64,000 nucleotides of DNA from Aphrophora alni (GCA_963513935.1 OY740774.1:21843949-21907948); one strand, 5' to 3'; shown: positions 32,425-44,064, counted from the first letter of the stretch. The notes: generated from the sequence alone by a model not told the origin. Made by a program: numbers and translations.

Positions 32425-34480
32425 TATCCTTGACCCTCTCCTTCATGTGCTATACGTCCTAAAAGTGTTGGTGCTGGAGAGGCTACTAAAGACGGGAGTT
32501 CCCGTTCTTAGAAGAAGTAAGGGTAACAATAGATCTTTAGAGGTTGCAATCCATTTCATCCCACATCACTACTACTACTTGTACAAGATTTGTTTTATTT
32601 TTCCGTTTTAAAAGACAGCCGCTCAAAACAGATGAGACTGACCCAAAACGTGGACACAGGTGTTCCGATTAGAAATAAAGATCCCACTTCGAAGTACTGT
32701 ATTAAATAGTAAACGAGGCATAAACAAAATTAGCAATGAATATTTTTTTAAATTTTGTTCTGCAACTTTTCACAAAGAAAGCTCTTTACAAAATAATTTT
32801 TAGTAAATATTTTGATCTTTTGATTTCCATTAAAAATTTCAAATATCATAGGATTACAAATGTATCAAATAAATTATTAATTACAAACCCCAATTATACC
32901 TCCAAGATAGTGTGGGATTGTGATATCTTCCTCAAAACCCTGACAAATACCAACAATGAGAAACACGTTGTTGGTCCCGGAACATAAGGATATTACTGTG
33001 AATGAAGAAGCAGGCAGGTGTGCTAATTCAGGAGCTGAATGCTTAGAAGCTGCGTGTGGAGTATCTTATAGTTAACTAGGTGTGTCTCACAATGGGACTT
33101 AAAGAAACATCGGAAGGTTAAGGAAGAGAACTGAAGGCAATGTACGTATAGGAGGATACTCCAGGGACCATGAAGACTCAATACAGTGCAATCTGAACAG
33201 ATCAGACCTACGGAGAGTGGATGGATGTTGATGAGTTACTGGATGTTACGTAGTTATCTACTCAAAATGGGGTTTCATTTACCAGACCTTCTGTTAGGAT
33301 GTGGAAGCTGTGTAGTTAGCACAGCAAATAATATTTTTCTGCTCGCTTTGATCAGGAAACATGTCGTTTCCTTAGGCGCTCTATGGAGTGAAGGACTAAG
33401 GATATTAGTACAAGATAATATCATCCGAAGTATTCCACGGTTTTCTAAAAATATAAGATTGGATTGAAAAGGAATAATTGTGAATGTGAGTGTACTCTAT
33501 GCTTCATAGCTCTCAGGGGAAACCAGGACTGGAATCCTGGCCCTACATGCGATAATAATTTTCAAAATTAACATGCTTGCATCTATATAAATTACAGTAA
33601 AATATAAACATAATTAGGATCGCTTACGGGAGTAACAAATTTGGCCACCAACCACAAAGGCAAATCGTGGTAAAGGTAAAGAGTTGTTTTTCAGATAAGA
33701 CTGTTAGCATTCCGAAGTATACATCCACTGTGATCCCAATAAATGATAAACCACAATGGAAGGAAGAAGTTACACATGCAACATTTAACTTTCATTATTT
33801 CTTCATATGAGAAGTGTTTTGTTAAGTGAACAGTAGCTGTGACATTATTTATTGTTACTTTTTGTTTTATAAATATTGGTGTCACGTCACGAGTTTAAAG
33901 GACCATTCATTGAATATATTAAAACATCGAAGGAGCGAGGTCTATTGTTCACAGAATTACTAGTTGTAAAAAGTATAAATATACATTGATAGTCGAGAAA
34001 GGTGGCTCTATATCTACGAGCTTCTAGTAGAGTTAACACTGTTTTTCATCGCCAACGTTCTTAACCGATCGTTAAGGTTTCCAAGTTTTCCCAATGAGGT
34101 ATTCATTATAGTCTTTATCACATAGTGTTACGAGATGTAAGATTGGTCTTTAAATATGCGGTATCTTCATTTATTAAATTTTCAGGCTGCTTTTATTTTT
34201 CACATGAACGAAGAAAATAGAAAGTCGTATATAAATTACAAATTTTATGGTGACAAAAATATTTAAATGCTTTTGTCGCCAAAATGTACACATGTTCCCT
34301 GTCATACAATTTAAACATATTGCCTGACTTTAATCAAATTTTGTATATAATTATATTTTTACCATATAACAATTTTCGACAATGCAAGGAATTTCATTTA
34401 TCGAATAACTCAAGATATAGTAGTTTCTGGAATAAAATCAACACATCAAATTTAGTTTTGATATATTTCTTCTAATATTT
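32425..34480. other. No gene recognised
   Basis: Contains frames of 60 to 93 codons at 32390-32611, 32736-32987, 33186-33467 and 34284-34475 without any recognisable motif. About 33520-33555 has a small hairpin-capable ccagga/tcctgg. Composition from 33000 to 33500 is less AT-rich, so a decayed element is possible. Confidence 0.35.
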
Positions 34481-34489
34481 AGCCTTTAA

Positions 34490-36580
34490 TAAAAACTATT
34501 TAACGCCGTCTCTATCAAAAATGGTTGATGGAGAATTATCTGTCAAAAATTTTAAATAACCATGGACGCCGTCTTAGAAGGGGAAATCTCAAAGTTTGCC
34601 AACCTGTTTCTATTTAATTTTGTAGAAAGCTTAACTGGAAGTAAAACTCAAAGTTTTTGAGTAATTGGAGAAAAAACTCTGATAACGGTACATACTCTTC
34701 ACCTTATTGGCTGTCGTATTTATTATTATGTATATAACTTCCAACTGCTTCAACGGATTGATAAAACTTTAATTACAAAATAAATAGTATTTGCTAATAT
34801 CAGTTAGGACTATTTTATTATTGGTAGGAAAATGAAAATACATCATGTACGTCGTTAAAAGGCTTATTATTTCAACACTTTCGAAACGATTTCAATCAAA
34901 CTTTTGTGAATTGTATAAATATTCCAAACAAATGTGTCAAGCTACATTATAGTTCTCGAGTAAACTGTGAAAAACCAAAATGAATGTAGACCACTGTCCC
35001 GTTTTACGTGTGGGCCGTGTATACCTTATATTTGCAAATACAGCTGTCACACAACTACTTGCACTTGCACTCATACAATTTCGAGTAGGCAGCAGAAGAT
35101 GTTGGAAGTAGAGCACCCCAATACAACTCTGTCTACTAGCTCTCTCTACCAACTCTGCGTTCTGTTATTCGCAACCAGACTAATTTCCACCAGGTTTTCA
35201 ATCTCGCTTTTCACGTGTAACCTTTTCACTATTTTCAATACAATCAAATGGATTTTAACTACCAATCGATGGAGTTATTTTGCTTGGTACATGAAAAACC
35301 ATTACTCATCCTATACTACAAGGATACTAACAGGAAGGGATGTGGTTTTTTGAGAGTAAGCATCTTCCACTATTAGGCTTCCACTGTCAATGAACAATTT
35401 TTTTTTTAATTTTACATGTATCTTGATCTTGACGGGGCTTGTGTTCGTATTAGGACTTGTATAACGTACAAACTAGCATTAGTATATGTCTAAGTTTATA
35501 GGTTTAATCATTTTAACAAATCAGAAATCAACCAATTCAATCACTATTCACTTACAGTTTGTAAAACGAATTATTGTTACCTGGCAAAACGCTCTTTCAT
35601 GCACGTACACTCACAGACGTCCTGCCTCAAACAAGCCGCCTAATTAGTGATACACTGCAAAGTCTTTTGATACACAGATAACTTTCTTAAGGCTTCTTAA
35701 TTGTTAAGTAATACCTACTGAATGTGAATGTTCGTAAAATTTTATTGAAAACGATTCCATCACAAGTCATTGTTAAAACATAAGGGAGAAATAATCTGAA
35801 TGAAAGAAAAATAGAATAGTAAAGAAACAACTTTGAAATATATTTGTCATATGATTGGTAAAACAGTATTGAACTGTGAGTGGACTTGAGTTTGAACTAT
35901 GATTAATACACAGTTTAACTAATGAGGTTGACGACTGCAGTGAAATCAACTCCTTAGAAGACAAGTAAAGGACAGCGAATATACGGAACCTCCTATATTT
36001 TGAGGTGTTTTATGTAAAATTTCAAGAATTGACGTGTGGTGCATTTTTAGTAGGCGATTTTTTGTTCTTCGCATTGTTTGATCAAGTTAAAAATTTAATT
36101 AGGCATATATCTAGTATAGGAAATTTAAACTCAAATTAAGGACTAAAAATTAAATAAATAATTTGTGGATCATATAAATATCAACTAAATCTGGAATTAA
36201 ATAGAAGAAAAAAAAAAGAAATTGTGATCAGCTGTTGTTTGGCCTGCATTGTTAACTTTGCATCAGATAGTTTCTTAGCCTTTAATGAAACGAATGTTTT
36301 ATAGCAATTTGTGTGTATGTGTTGAAGCAAAACAATATTCTATAGAACTCCATTAGGGTTAATTTTTATTTATTGTTTTTAATTATTGTTATTGTTTGCT
36401 TAATTTACATTTGTTTTAATTCTGAAAGATATTCTTTTCGTTTCATCATTAATTTCAATGCTGTTACGATAGTTAAACCTTAATGGAATTCTAAAGAATA
36501 CTGTTTTGCTACAACGTGCACGCACGCACGCTCTCACACATACACAAATAACTATAAACTTAAATTAAATTTTGAAGTTG
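34490..36580. other. No gene recognised
   Basis: AT-rich DNA. A 128-codon plus-strand frame at 34967-35353 is the longest in the window but has Cys/Thr-rich low-complexity composition, no domain and no conserved neighbours, so it is not called. A CA/CG-rich dinucleotide patch lies near 36515-36547. Confidence 0.35.
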
Positions 36581-36584
36581 ATTC

Positions 36585-36900
36585 AACATAGGGAAAATCA
36601 CCTTCCAAAATTAACACACATCAATTTTACAAAATGATAGGGGTCTCTAACTCCTAAACGAGCGGCCTTCTCATAAAATCACAAAAAAATAAAATCGTCT
36701 TAAAATTTTATGAAGTATCCTCAAACGCCGTAAAATATACGAGATTCAGTAAAATTTTTAAAGTTTGGAGAATTAATTTGTGAATACCTTGAAAAGTAAT
36801 GAAGGCACCCCATTTATAGTTTCCAACAGATCAATCGTTTACAAAATACAAATGGTGGCAAAGATAAAATTATCACTCTATATTTTTTCTTCACTCCGCT
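36585..36900 (+). repeat. Dispersed repeat, related to 58740-59045
   Basis: The two intervals share the order gaaaatc(a/g)cc, cctaa(a/c)-style aactcctaaa, a tataa/gtaata block and aatttttaaagttt, then a cc(c/t)a(c/t)attta block. Divergence is high. A weaker relative lies at 47860-48015. The look is that of a decayed foldback-type element interior. Confidence 0.4.
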
Positions 36901-37179
36901 ATTTAAAATGTTCAGTTTATTTTTAATTTTGCTCCAATTTAACTGCTCCTAAGAAACCCTGTGCACTCTGTTTTTTATTTCATTGCTCATAGTATTCAGC
37001 CTCAAAACAGTCGTTGCATTGTTTGAATCCTTTTTAAGGGTTTTTGTTTAAAACAAATGCTCATGTTTAATTTGATGCTTATTATATATTATTATTAATT
37101 TTAAGTACCTTTTGCAGGTATATTTTTTGTTTATTTAACACTGTATATTATTTTCTGCTGTGTTAAAGTATAAAAGAAA

Positions 37180-37382
37180 TAAAAATGTGTGGTCAGCACA
37201 TAGAATTCCCGTCAATTTTATTTTAGCTTTCGTGGCCAAACTTCGCTGCTAACTGTAGCTCGCTACTTTCTCTCAAGATACTGGATCAACACCTTAACTT
37301 TTTAAGCCCCTACAGGGATCGAACCCGGAACCTCTTGTATACAAGGAGAGAGCTCTAATCACTACAACAACCCAGAGGCTTT
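37180..37382 (-). mobile_element. tRNA-derived SINE
   Basis: Read on the minus strand from 37381, a tRNA-like head appears: cctctgggttgttg, then TAGTGATTAGAGC (A-box-like), an anticodon-arm-like middle (ctccttgtatacaagag) and ggttccGGGTTCGATCCC with an exact B box (plus strand 37315-37325), ending in tgtagggg. About 130 bases of tRNA-unrelated body follow. The head is about 73 bases, the length expected of a tRNA. A tRNA gene is unlikely, because the acceptor arms pair poorly and the body continues as in a SINE. Confidence 0.7.
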
Positions 37383-37389
37383 CAATACT

Positions 37390-37895
37390 TATATGCAATA
37401 TTATAGTTATACGAATGAACATCGGGGATTTAACGGAATAAAACTATATAATAGTTATTACAATTGTTGTGTTTTAGTTATTGTGTAATTATTAGGTAAT
37501 TGTGGTTAAGAAAATTATCAATTATTATAGATTCACTCAATTACTCAAAAACTGAAAGTGTGAATAAGTACTGGAAATAGTGTAATTGACGTGTGCAGAA
37601 AGAAACTAACATAAATAATGACATACTATTATAACGGTTGGTTTCTAGTCGTAGATTAAACTAGTCTATCCAGATAACTGATTCTCGATTTAAACCTCGC
37701 TAATAATTCTTCGATATAAAATATATGAAACTGAATAACTTGATAGGCGTCATCGCGGTTCTTACCTAGCCCTATTATACAATCTAATACAAGTTTAGAT
37801 TGTATAATTTAAACTTTTTTAAATACAATACTCAAAAATTATATTAAATGTTGAGCTTGACTTATGAGAAAAATTATACAGGATAACAAACAAAC
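37390..37895. other. No feature recognised
   Basis: AT-rich spacer with a small inverted motif around 37778-37806 (tacaatctaa and ttagattgta). Confidence 0.35.
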
Positions 37896-37899
37896 AGAT

Positions 37900-38010
37900 C
37901 ACAATTCTCACAAAAAATACGCCTAAGTATAAACGCGTTTCAACGACAAGGTCGTCCTCTTCAGTGATATACGAGCTACACCAATCAAACTATAACTCAA
38001 CTATATCAGT
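37900..38010 (-). repeat. Hammerhead-like repeat, inverted fragment
   Basis: On the minus strand, 37964-37938 reads CTGAAGA, a stem ACGAC-ctt-GTCGT, then GAAACGCG. This is the cleanest stem of the three copies in the window. It lacks the long inverted arm seen at 43850. Confidence 0.5.
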
Positions 38011-38460
38011 CAAAACATAATTTATTCTTCGTATACTGGATAAGTATATCAACTTCACAAGTTTTAAATTCAGATATTTCAAAAATTATCTAAATTTTAA
38101 CAACCTTATTATTTACGTCTTGTTTATCTACAACTTTTTTAAACAGTTTAATTTATGCTAGTAACACTAAATCTGTCTGTACAATATATGTGTTTAACCT
38201 TACAGAATGTTCTACGTATTTGTACATTTAGGAACCACGCCATCTTAGCTATCCGTTCATTGAAGTCTCTGGGTGTCAATTGTTTTTACAATCACATCAG
38301 TGTAATTAGTTTAACCTAATTTAATAAAGGCCACCTAGTTTGTTGCTTCGACGAATTACCCGCATGTAATTAAGAAAAAAGAACTGGTACCACTGTGCCG
38401 AAATGAAGGTTCATAGGTTGAAACAGGATTACAAATAGATGTGTAGCATGGGCCCTTATA

Positions 38461-39216
38461 CAGGATGTTACAAAAAGGTTGGGCTGGCTATGCATATTCA
38501 TATTCTATGTGTGATTCTAAGCTGAAAATGAAGAATAATATTTTTTCAATTTCCACTTTGTTTAGCAGCTAGACGCCATTTTTTTTTTTTTTTTACAAAA
38601 ACTCACTGTATCTCTGGAAATAGATAAGTTATCGAGTTCAAATTTGGAATAAGCGTTTTGTATGTTACGATTTTCAAGTGTACCTAATACAAAGAATTTA
38701 TGTTCATAATTTTTAAAATGCCGGCCGTTAAAAATTTTTAACGTGGAATATCTTGAAAACCGTTAATTTTACAAAAAAATGTACAAGAAACAAAATATTT
38801 TTTGTCGATAACTCGGTTATCCTTTGACCTACTGAAACTACAAAAAAGCATTGTGTCTGTTGTTAAAAAATAAAAATATATTGTCTCTTGTACATTTTTT
38901 GTAAAGTTAACGGTTTTCGAGATATTCCACGTTAAAAATTTGTAACGGCCGCCATTTTGAAAATTATAAAAATAAATTCTTTGTGCTTTGTACACTAAAC
39001 TTGTTAATCGTAACATGTAAAATGCTTATTCCAAATTTCAACTCGATATCTTATCTATTTCCAGAGTTAATGTCAGTTTTTGTAAAAAAAAACAAAATGG
39101 CGTCTAACTGTTAAACAAAGTGGAAATTGAAAAAAAATGTATTCTTTATTATCAGCTTAGAATCACACATAGAATATGAAAATGCATAGCCGGCCCAACC
39201 TTTTTGTAACACCCTG
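38461..39216. mobile_element. Foldback MITE, 756 bp, TATA-flanked
   Basis: It begins CAGGATGTTACAAAAAGGTT and ends AACCTTTTTGTAACACCCTG, with TATA immediately outside both ends (38457-38460 and 39217-39220). The arms of about 340 bases mirror one another nearly throughout: gcatattcatattctatgtg and cacatagaatatgaaaatgc, gaaatagataagttatcgag and ctcgatatcttatctatttc, gtggaatatcttgaaaaccg and cggttttcgagatattccac. A spacer of roughly 60-70 bases sits near 38810-38880. No transposase is encoded. Confidence 0.92.
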
Positions 39217-39219
39217 TAT

Positions 39220-39760
39220 ATGTCTTTCTTATCAAATAATATATTCTATAATATATTCTAACAATAAAGTTGTTATAACATGAGGGGACTGTATTATTTT
39301 TAAAACTCATTAAAGTAGAGAAATAAGCGATGCAAAATCATTGCACTAATTTTCACATACATTAATCCAGAAAAGTAAAAAATTATGTTAGTCCACATTT
39401 TCGTAAAAGTGGATTTGTACCACTTTAAAAATGTATATACAAGATGGAAGATAAGTTGATTATAAAGGATCCTCCTTTATCAACTTTTTGAGGATTAAAA
39501 AACTGTTTTAAAATATATTTATGTATTTAAATACAGCTTGCTTCGGTTTTAACACAAATTCTTCCGAAACATAAAATCTTACTTGATCCCAATAGAGTTT
39601 TGAATGACGGTGACAAAGATTTATTATCGGTTTTCCCCCTTTATTCCTGAACTGAAATTTCCTTTTATTTGTAAAAGCTTAGTTACTAAAAGTAAAACTG
39701 GTTAGGTGTGTTAAAATCACTCGATTTAGGGTTCGTAGACATATAAAGAGAAATATATTA
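39220..39760. other. No gene recognised
   Basis: AT-rich sequence with a short near-palindrome around 39462-39482 (aggatcctcctttatc). No coding frame. Confidence 0.35.
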
Positions 39761-39764
39761 TTTT

Positions 39765-40040
39765 TTTCCTCAAATAAATATACATATTTGTAATCATAAT
39801 AACGCATAGTTTTATTTGGTACCCCACACATAGTATTTCAAAAAGAAAGTTTTTTACTCGATAGTTTTTACTCATGAACTACCCCAAGGTATTTTTTGTT
39901 ACCACCATATTTTTCCTATATGTGGTACAACACAAAGTTTGAAATATATATAGGATTTATCGTTTTGTCTGTGTAGACAGGTTGCAAGTTACAGACAAAC
40001 AGACACGTGCGTTTAATTATAAGGATCCTTGTACCATAAA
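39765..40040 (-). mobile_element. Solo repeat of the TRIM-like element
   Basis: The minus strand reads gtacaaggatccttataatt, cacgtgtctgtttgtctgta, cttgcaacctgtctacacag, gataaatcctatatata, tttcaaactttgtg and so on to tatttgagg. It matches one terminal repeat of 16833-17103 and 59050-59380 without internal sequence on either side. Solo repeats commonly arise by recombination between two flanking copies. Confidence 0.65.
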
Positions 40041-40044
40041 TACA

Positions 40045-40395
40045 ACATAAGCTGCATGTAAATATTAAGTGATTGATCATAAAATAGATGTGGAGTGTTT
40101 TTTCCCGTTTTGAGGTCACCTAATTCGAAACATTGTTTTGTATATTGTGTTTATAAACTACTCTCCATGTTTAGTGTTTACACAGCTACGAAGACTTTTC
40201 TTCTGTTTTATAGATGGACGTGCAACAAAGTTTGTGCAATGTTTTTGCACCAATTTTTAAATAAAACTCCCAAATTAAATTAGTAGGAAGTTAACATATA
40301 AAACAAATTTTTAATCCAGTAATCTTTTAATAATTTTTCCAAATTTTAATTTGTTTGTGAAGTAATTTGAATGGTCTTTTCTTGTTGTAAAACAT
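40045..40395. other. No feature recognised
   Basis: AT-rich DNA with a 62-codon frame at 40095-40283 that has no domain. Nothing else seen. Confidence 0.35.
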
Positions 40396-40399
40396 CACT

Positions 40400-40470
40400 G
40401 CATTATAAAAAAAATAGAAAGAAAGGATCATAAAATAAAATCCCCTAGTCCTGGAATACTCTAATAGCAT
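40400..40470 (-). mobile_element. Family S fragment, inverted
   Basis: Only the piece aaagaaaggatcataaaata, cccctagtcctggaatactc and taatagcatcaa remains. It is preceded by cttttcttgttgt, which may be the degraded terminus. Confidence 0.55.
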
Positions 40471-40784
40471 CAATTTATATACACCAGTTACTTTTTTTCT
40501 TGGATATCTTTCTAGACAATGGACACTGAATAGTGTGAGATTTTACTACGTGTAAGATAAGAAGTCAAGAATGGTTTTCCTAAGCTAAATAACTCCAAAG
40601 ATTGATAAAATAAAATAGCGAAAAATGTTATACTTTGTGTAAACGTGCGGAGAACAAGATTGGTTGATGAGGCCTGTCTGGGAACTAGTCTCGACAGATC
40701 ATTTAGAACCTAGGAATTGGTGGAGGAGCTAGTCGACAGAGCTGGATACAATAATTATGTAATGTGAAATATGGGAGTTATTGA

Positions 40785-41020
40785 CATTGTTTAAAATCGA
40801 AAAACTTTTCGATAATCATTGTCTTTTCGAGAAAAAAAAAAAAAAAAAGAAAGAAAGAAAAGAAGAACAAACAAAGATCCTAAGTCTTCGAATATCGTCG
40901 AGGTCGGAAGAGAACAAGAGTGGACAAAAGAATCCTGATAGGAAAGAGAGGGATCTAACCCAAGAATACATGAAAGGCGTACATTAAACTAGAGTCCCTA
41001 GGGATTAAAAGTAAGTCCTG
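40785..41020 (-). mobile_element. Family S copy, inverted, with A-run insertion
   Basis: It holds ttgtttaaaatcgaaaaact, ttttcgataatcattg, a poly-A/AAAG stretch at 40832-40862, taagtcttcgaatatcgtcg, aggtcggaagagaacaagag and agagggatctaacccaagaa, and ends in agtccctagggatt. Confidence 0.75.
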
Positions 41021-41024
41021 ACGT

Positions 41025-41705
41025 ATAAGTAAATACTACTTATAAAATTAGAAAGTAAACGTGTAAGTTCCTTTATTGTCAGTTTTCCGCTATAAATTAA
41101 ATGATTGTTGTCAGTTAATTTAAATAAAAACTAACCTGAAATTGTGTAGATCTAGCTAGGCTCACTCGAAATTGTCAAACCATTCTCACGCCCCTGAGGG
41201 AGTGGAGGTTAGGAGCTTTGTGTCAAAAATTATGCAACTTTTTATAATCTTTAAGAGTTTAAGCGAGAATAACATCAACAGCTGATATCGAAACTCAACG
41301 TAACAGTTGTTGTTATACACGTTTTGGTTACGTTTATCATAATCAAACACGACACCCGTCTCCTCTCAATCAAATTGTCAATTAAAAAAGTCCGCAGTTT
41401 AATAAGGAAGGAAAAGTCAGTACTGCAGCTAGCGCCCACACGGCACTGAGTCACTAAATCTGTTATTTTATGTAACACTTTGGAAAGCCGCCATGTCGGG
41501 TCAGGGACTGGTCTTGGCACTTCCTTGTATACCATGTCATAGACAAACACTTTACTTACAAGTTTGTCAAGTTTTTGTCGATCCGGTGAAAGTTATTACC
41601 ATTAATATGGAATGGTTAATTTCAGCGTGGGATAATGTCCAGCTGGAGGAAGTTAAGAGTTTCAGACAAAACAGTTTAGTTTTATCGGAATATTAGATTT
41701 GTTTT
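41025..41705. other. No gene recognised
   Basis: Opposed short frames (41275-41550 minus, 41493-41696 plus) occupy a slightly less AT-rich stretch. Neither has a recognisable domain. A unique region with no repeat relation seen. Confidence 0.35.
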
Positions 41706-41709
41706 TATT

Positions 41710-41905
41710 CTGTTTAAAGGTGGAAAACCTCTCGGTATATTTATTACTTACAACATTTTATTAATGAAAAATAAAACAAACTTTAATTTTGTTTTATTTT
41801 GACTGCGAAAAATCTTAGCAATCATCGATTTATTTAAAAAAAGAATAATTTATCATAAAATAATGTCCTTGAATACTCTAATAGTGCCAAGGTCGAGATA
41901 TTTTA
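41710..41905 (-). mobile_element. Family S fragment, inverted, broken
   Basis: tgtttaaaggtggaaaacct and ctcggtat begin the copy. A foreign AT-rich segment follows, with a second terminus-like gactgcgaaaaatcttagca at about 41800, then atcataaaataatgtc, cttgaatactctaatag and gccaaggtcgag. It may be two fragments side by side. The rest is replaced by a foldback arm. Confidence 0.55.
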
Positions 41906-42170
41906 CATTAACGTTCGTCATTTTGAAAATATATAAAATGAAATATTGATTTTCGTATAAACTGGTAAAGGGTTTAATAATGAGTATACCAAATCTTCAC
42001 TCAATATCTTTTCTACTTCCAAAAATATGTTTTTTTCGTAAAAATACAAAATATGGCCAACAGAGGTAAAACGAAGCTTTTCAAATCTATGTGAGGTAAA
42101 ACACTTTTTTCTTTGTTTTATCTCTTAAATCAGCTCCCCAAATATTGCTGTGCAATTTTGAATCATCCTG
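41905..42170 (-). mobile_element. Half of a foldback MITE (right arm)
   Basis: It includes gatattttacattaacgt, cgtcattttgaaaat, taccaaatcttcactcaata, tcttttctacttcc and a CATCCTG end at 42164-42170 followed by TA. It corresponds to one arm of elements such as 38461-39216. The matching left arm is missing and family S lies in its place. Confidence 0.55.
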
Positions 42171-42411
42171 TAATATAGGAAAGAGTTTAAAATGTTAATA
42201 TTTTAAATAATTTTACAATATTGTCGACATTTTAAATTGTAAATTATTCTTATAATTCTTTTTTTAATACAAAATATTTTCCAAATTCTAATGAATTTCT
42301 CTAAAAGGCAAAACCATATCTTAGGTAGGAGTATAGCATATTCAAAAATACACGGCTTTGATTGTAACCCGACTAGAAGACAGTAAGTGTAAAAAACAAG
42401 ATGAATTAAGT

Positions 42412-42433
42412 TTTTTTTTTTTTTTTTTTTTTT
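42412..42433. repeat. Poly-T tract
   Basis: A run of about 22 T. On the minus strand it would be an A run just past the LINE relic at 42480-42910, so it could be that element's poly-A tail. Confidence 0.7.
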
Positions 42434-42479
42434 ACTGAAATGTGTAATTCCTAGAAACTTCGACGAATCTATAATTGCT

Positions 42480-42910
42480 TGTAAGTGATGAATTGAAATT
42501 CTGTTTTTAACTATCTGCAATGAAATTGAATCTTATTTTACTTTTATTCAATTTTAGACCGTTTGCTAAGAACCAATTTTCTACCATAATTAATGATAAA
42601 GTGACAGTTCTTCAAGGTCAACAATATTCTTCGCAAAAATTATTAAAGTGGTCTCATCAGCAAAGAAGACAGTTTTTACTTCCCCAATATTGTAAGGCCA
42701 CATTCATAGACCAAAAACAGTAAATGACCCAATATTGTAAGGCCACATTCATAGACCAAAAACAGTAAAGGACCCAATATTGTAAGGCCACATTCATAGA
42801 CCAAAAACAGTAAAGGACCCAATATTGATCTCTGGGGGACTCGAGAATTAATTTTATTATGAAAACATTTTTACAAGAGATAGGATACGGGATTCCAAAT
42901 GTTATTATTT
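42480..42910 (-). pseudogene. LINE reverse transcriptase relic (jockey/CR1-like)
   Basis: Minus-strand translation gives NSRVPQRSILGPLLFLVYE, matching the motif [20 protein letters not shown] of non-LTR reverse transcriptases. After a frameshift comes EVKTVFFADETTLIIFAKN, the catalytic FADD block with the second Asp changed to Glu. Downstream residues (ELS, then KLVLSKRSK in another frame) fit the following LNKTK region. Frameshifts, stops and the altered catalytic residue mark it as dead. Only the palm core is visible. Confidence 0.8.
42683..42820. repeat. 45-bp tandem triplication inside the LINE relic
   Basis: cccaatattgtaaggccac starts at 42683, 42728 and 42773, with the next partial start at 42818. 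Each unit is 45 bases (15 codons) and in frame on the minus strand repeats the peptide LLFLVYECGLTILG. Copies are almost identical, differing at one position (aaatga or aaagga), so the amplification is recent compared with decay of the element. Confidence 0.93.
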
Positions 42911-42914
42911 ATCC

Positions 42915-43845
42915 AGTTAGATCATCACTGGTTTCATTACTGGTTTCATCAAATGACGGACTAGAGCGCAGCAAGTTTCTTAGTTAATATACAGTGCGAG
43001 TCATCGTGGGCTTGCAATATTTCAAGGATGGATCCAGTGTACTACAATAAAGAAAAGAGTTCTATCTAAAATGTACGAAAAGAGTTTTATTCTGTCTGTC
43101 GTTCGGTGTATGTTTTTCAATAAAAAAAAAATTGTTTTGAAAATGGATGTATTAAGTGCAGATTTATTATACGCATTTTGGATTCAAAATTTTACCAGCA
43201 ACAAAAATCGAAGACATTATTTTATACGTTCTGAAAATGCTTTTCAATGACGAATATATTGAAAACTGTTGGTTTTATTTTTAAAAAACATGGGTCGAAA
43301 ACAATTCCCTTTTTAATAGCGAACGTTTCAATATTATTATTTTTATTATAAGCCAAAGGATAAATAAGTTAATTTAACAAAAATATTTCTGGTAATTTAC
43401 ACCCAAAATTTTATAAATCCAGTTAGTCATTCTTTTCACTTTAAATGTTATACCTTATGAATAAAGGAAGTGTTGACTAAGGGTAGATATTTGATAAAAT
43501 ATTCTCACAATTGTAAAATATCCGTTGGTAATTATATCAAGCCATGTTCTAAAGCTCAAGAGTAGCCTAAAACCAACATTTATTTTTAATTCTTTGATTT
43601 TTTCATCCTTATACAAAATCTACTTTTAATCTTAAGCTGTGTAACATATTGTAAATCAAACAATAATAATAAGGATTCACTGGTATTTTTAACAAAAATA
43701 ATATAGCTTGTGTCTCAAAAGTCTGGACCGGTTCCATAAGTTGAAAACCCAAAAAGATAGAAAAAGATATTTTATGTGTGCCTTCTGCTGATAAAAGACT
43801 ACTTTTTGGCAAAAGAGAAATTCTCAATAATAGTACTTACTTTTG
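42915..43845. other. No gene; foldback-like fragment
   Basis: About 43080-43340 has the gaatatattgaaaactgttgg and attatacgcattttgg type of blocks typical of the foldback arms elsewhere, but without recognisable ends. The rest is AT-rich. The remaining N-terminal part of the LINE relic is not detectable. Confidence 0.4.
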
Positions 43846-43849
43846 TTTA

Positions 43850-44060
43850 TTAAAACTCGTTTCAACGACAAAGTTTAGTGATGCAAGAGCTACAATAACT
43901 ATAACTTATAGTTATATTGTTTCTCGTGCATCACTGAAGATGGCGACTTTGTCGTTGAAATGCGTTTTAATAAATAAACGTCCCGTTTTGAGAATTCGTG
44001 TTCAAGTTTTATTCTATTTAAGTATACCATCTCATAAGTCTAGCTCAATATTTGTGTATA
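43850..44060 (+). repeat. Hairpin repeat with hammerhead-like core
   Basis: An inverted arm (aaaactcgtttcaacgacaa, agtgatgcaagagc at 43853-43890) faces ttctcgtgcatcactgaaga ... gtcgttgaaatgcgtttt at 43921-43970 across a self-complementary centre (acaataactata, tagttatattgt). On the plus strand 43935-43961 reads CTGAAGA, a GGCGAC-ttt-GTCGTT stem, then GAAA. Beyond it, ataaataaacgtcc, attcgtgttcaag and gtataccatctcataag match 18980-19065. The 97-codon frame over this region is a chance frame. Confidence 0.6.
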
Positions 44061-44064
44061 AAAT

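Noticed and set aside
34967..35353. 128-codon plus-strand open frame, longest in the window
   Set aside because: No domain, Cys/Thr/Ser-rich low-complexity stretches, an opposed frame on the other strand and no supporting context; length is within chance for 64 kb.
37310..37382. Functional tRNA gene
   Set aside because: A box and B box are present but acceptor ends pair poorly and a SINE-like body follows.
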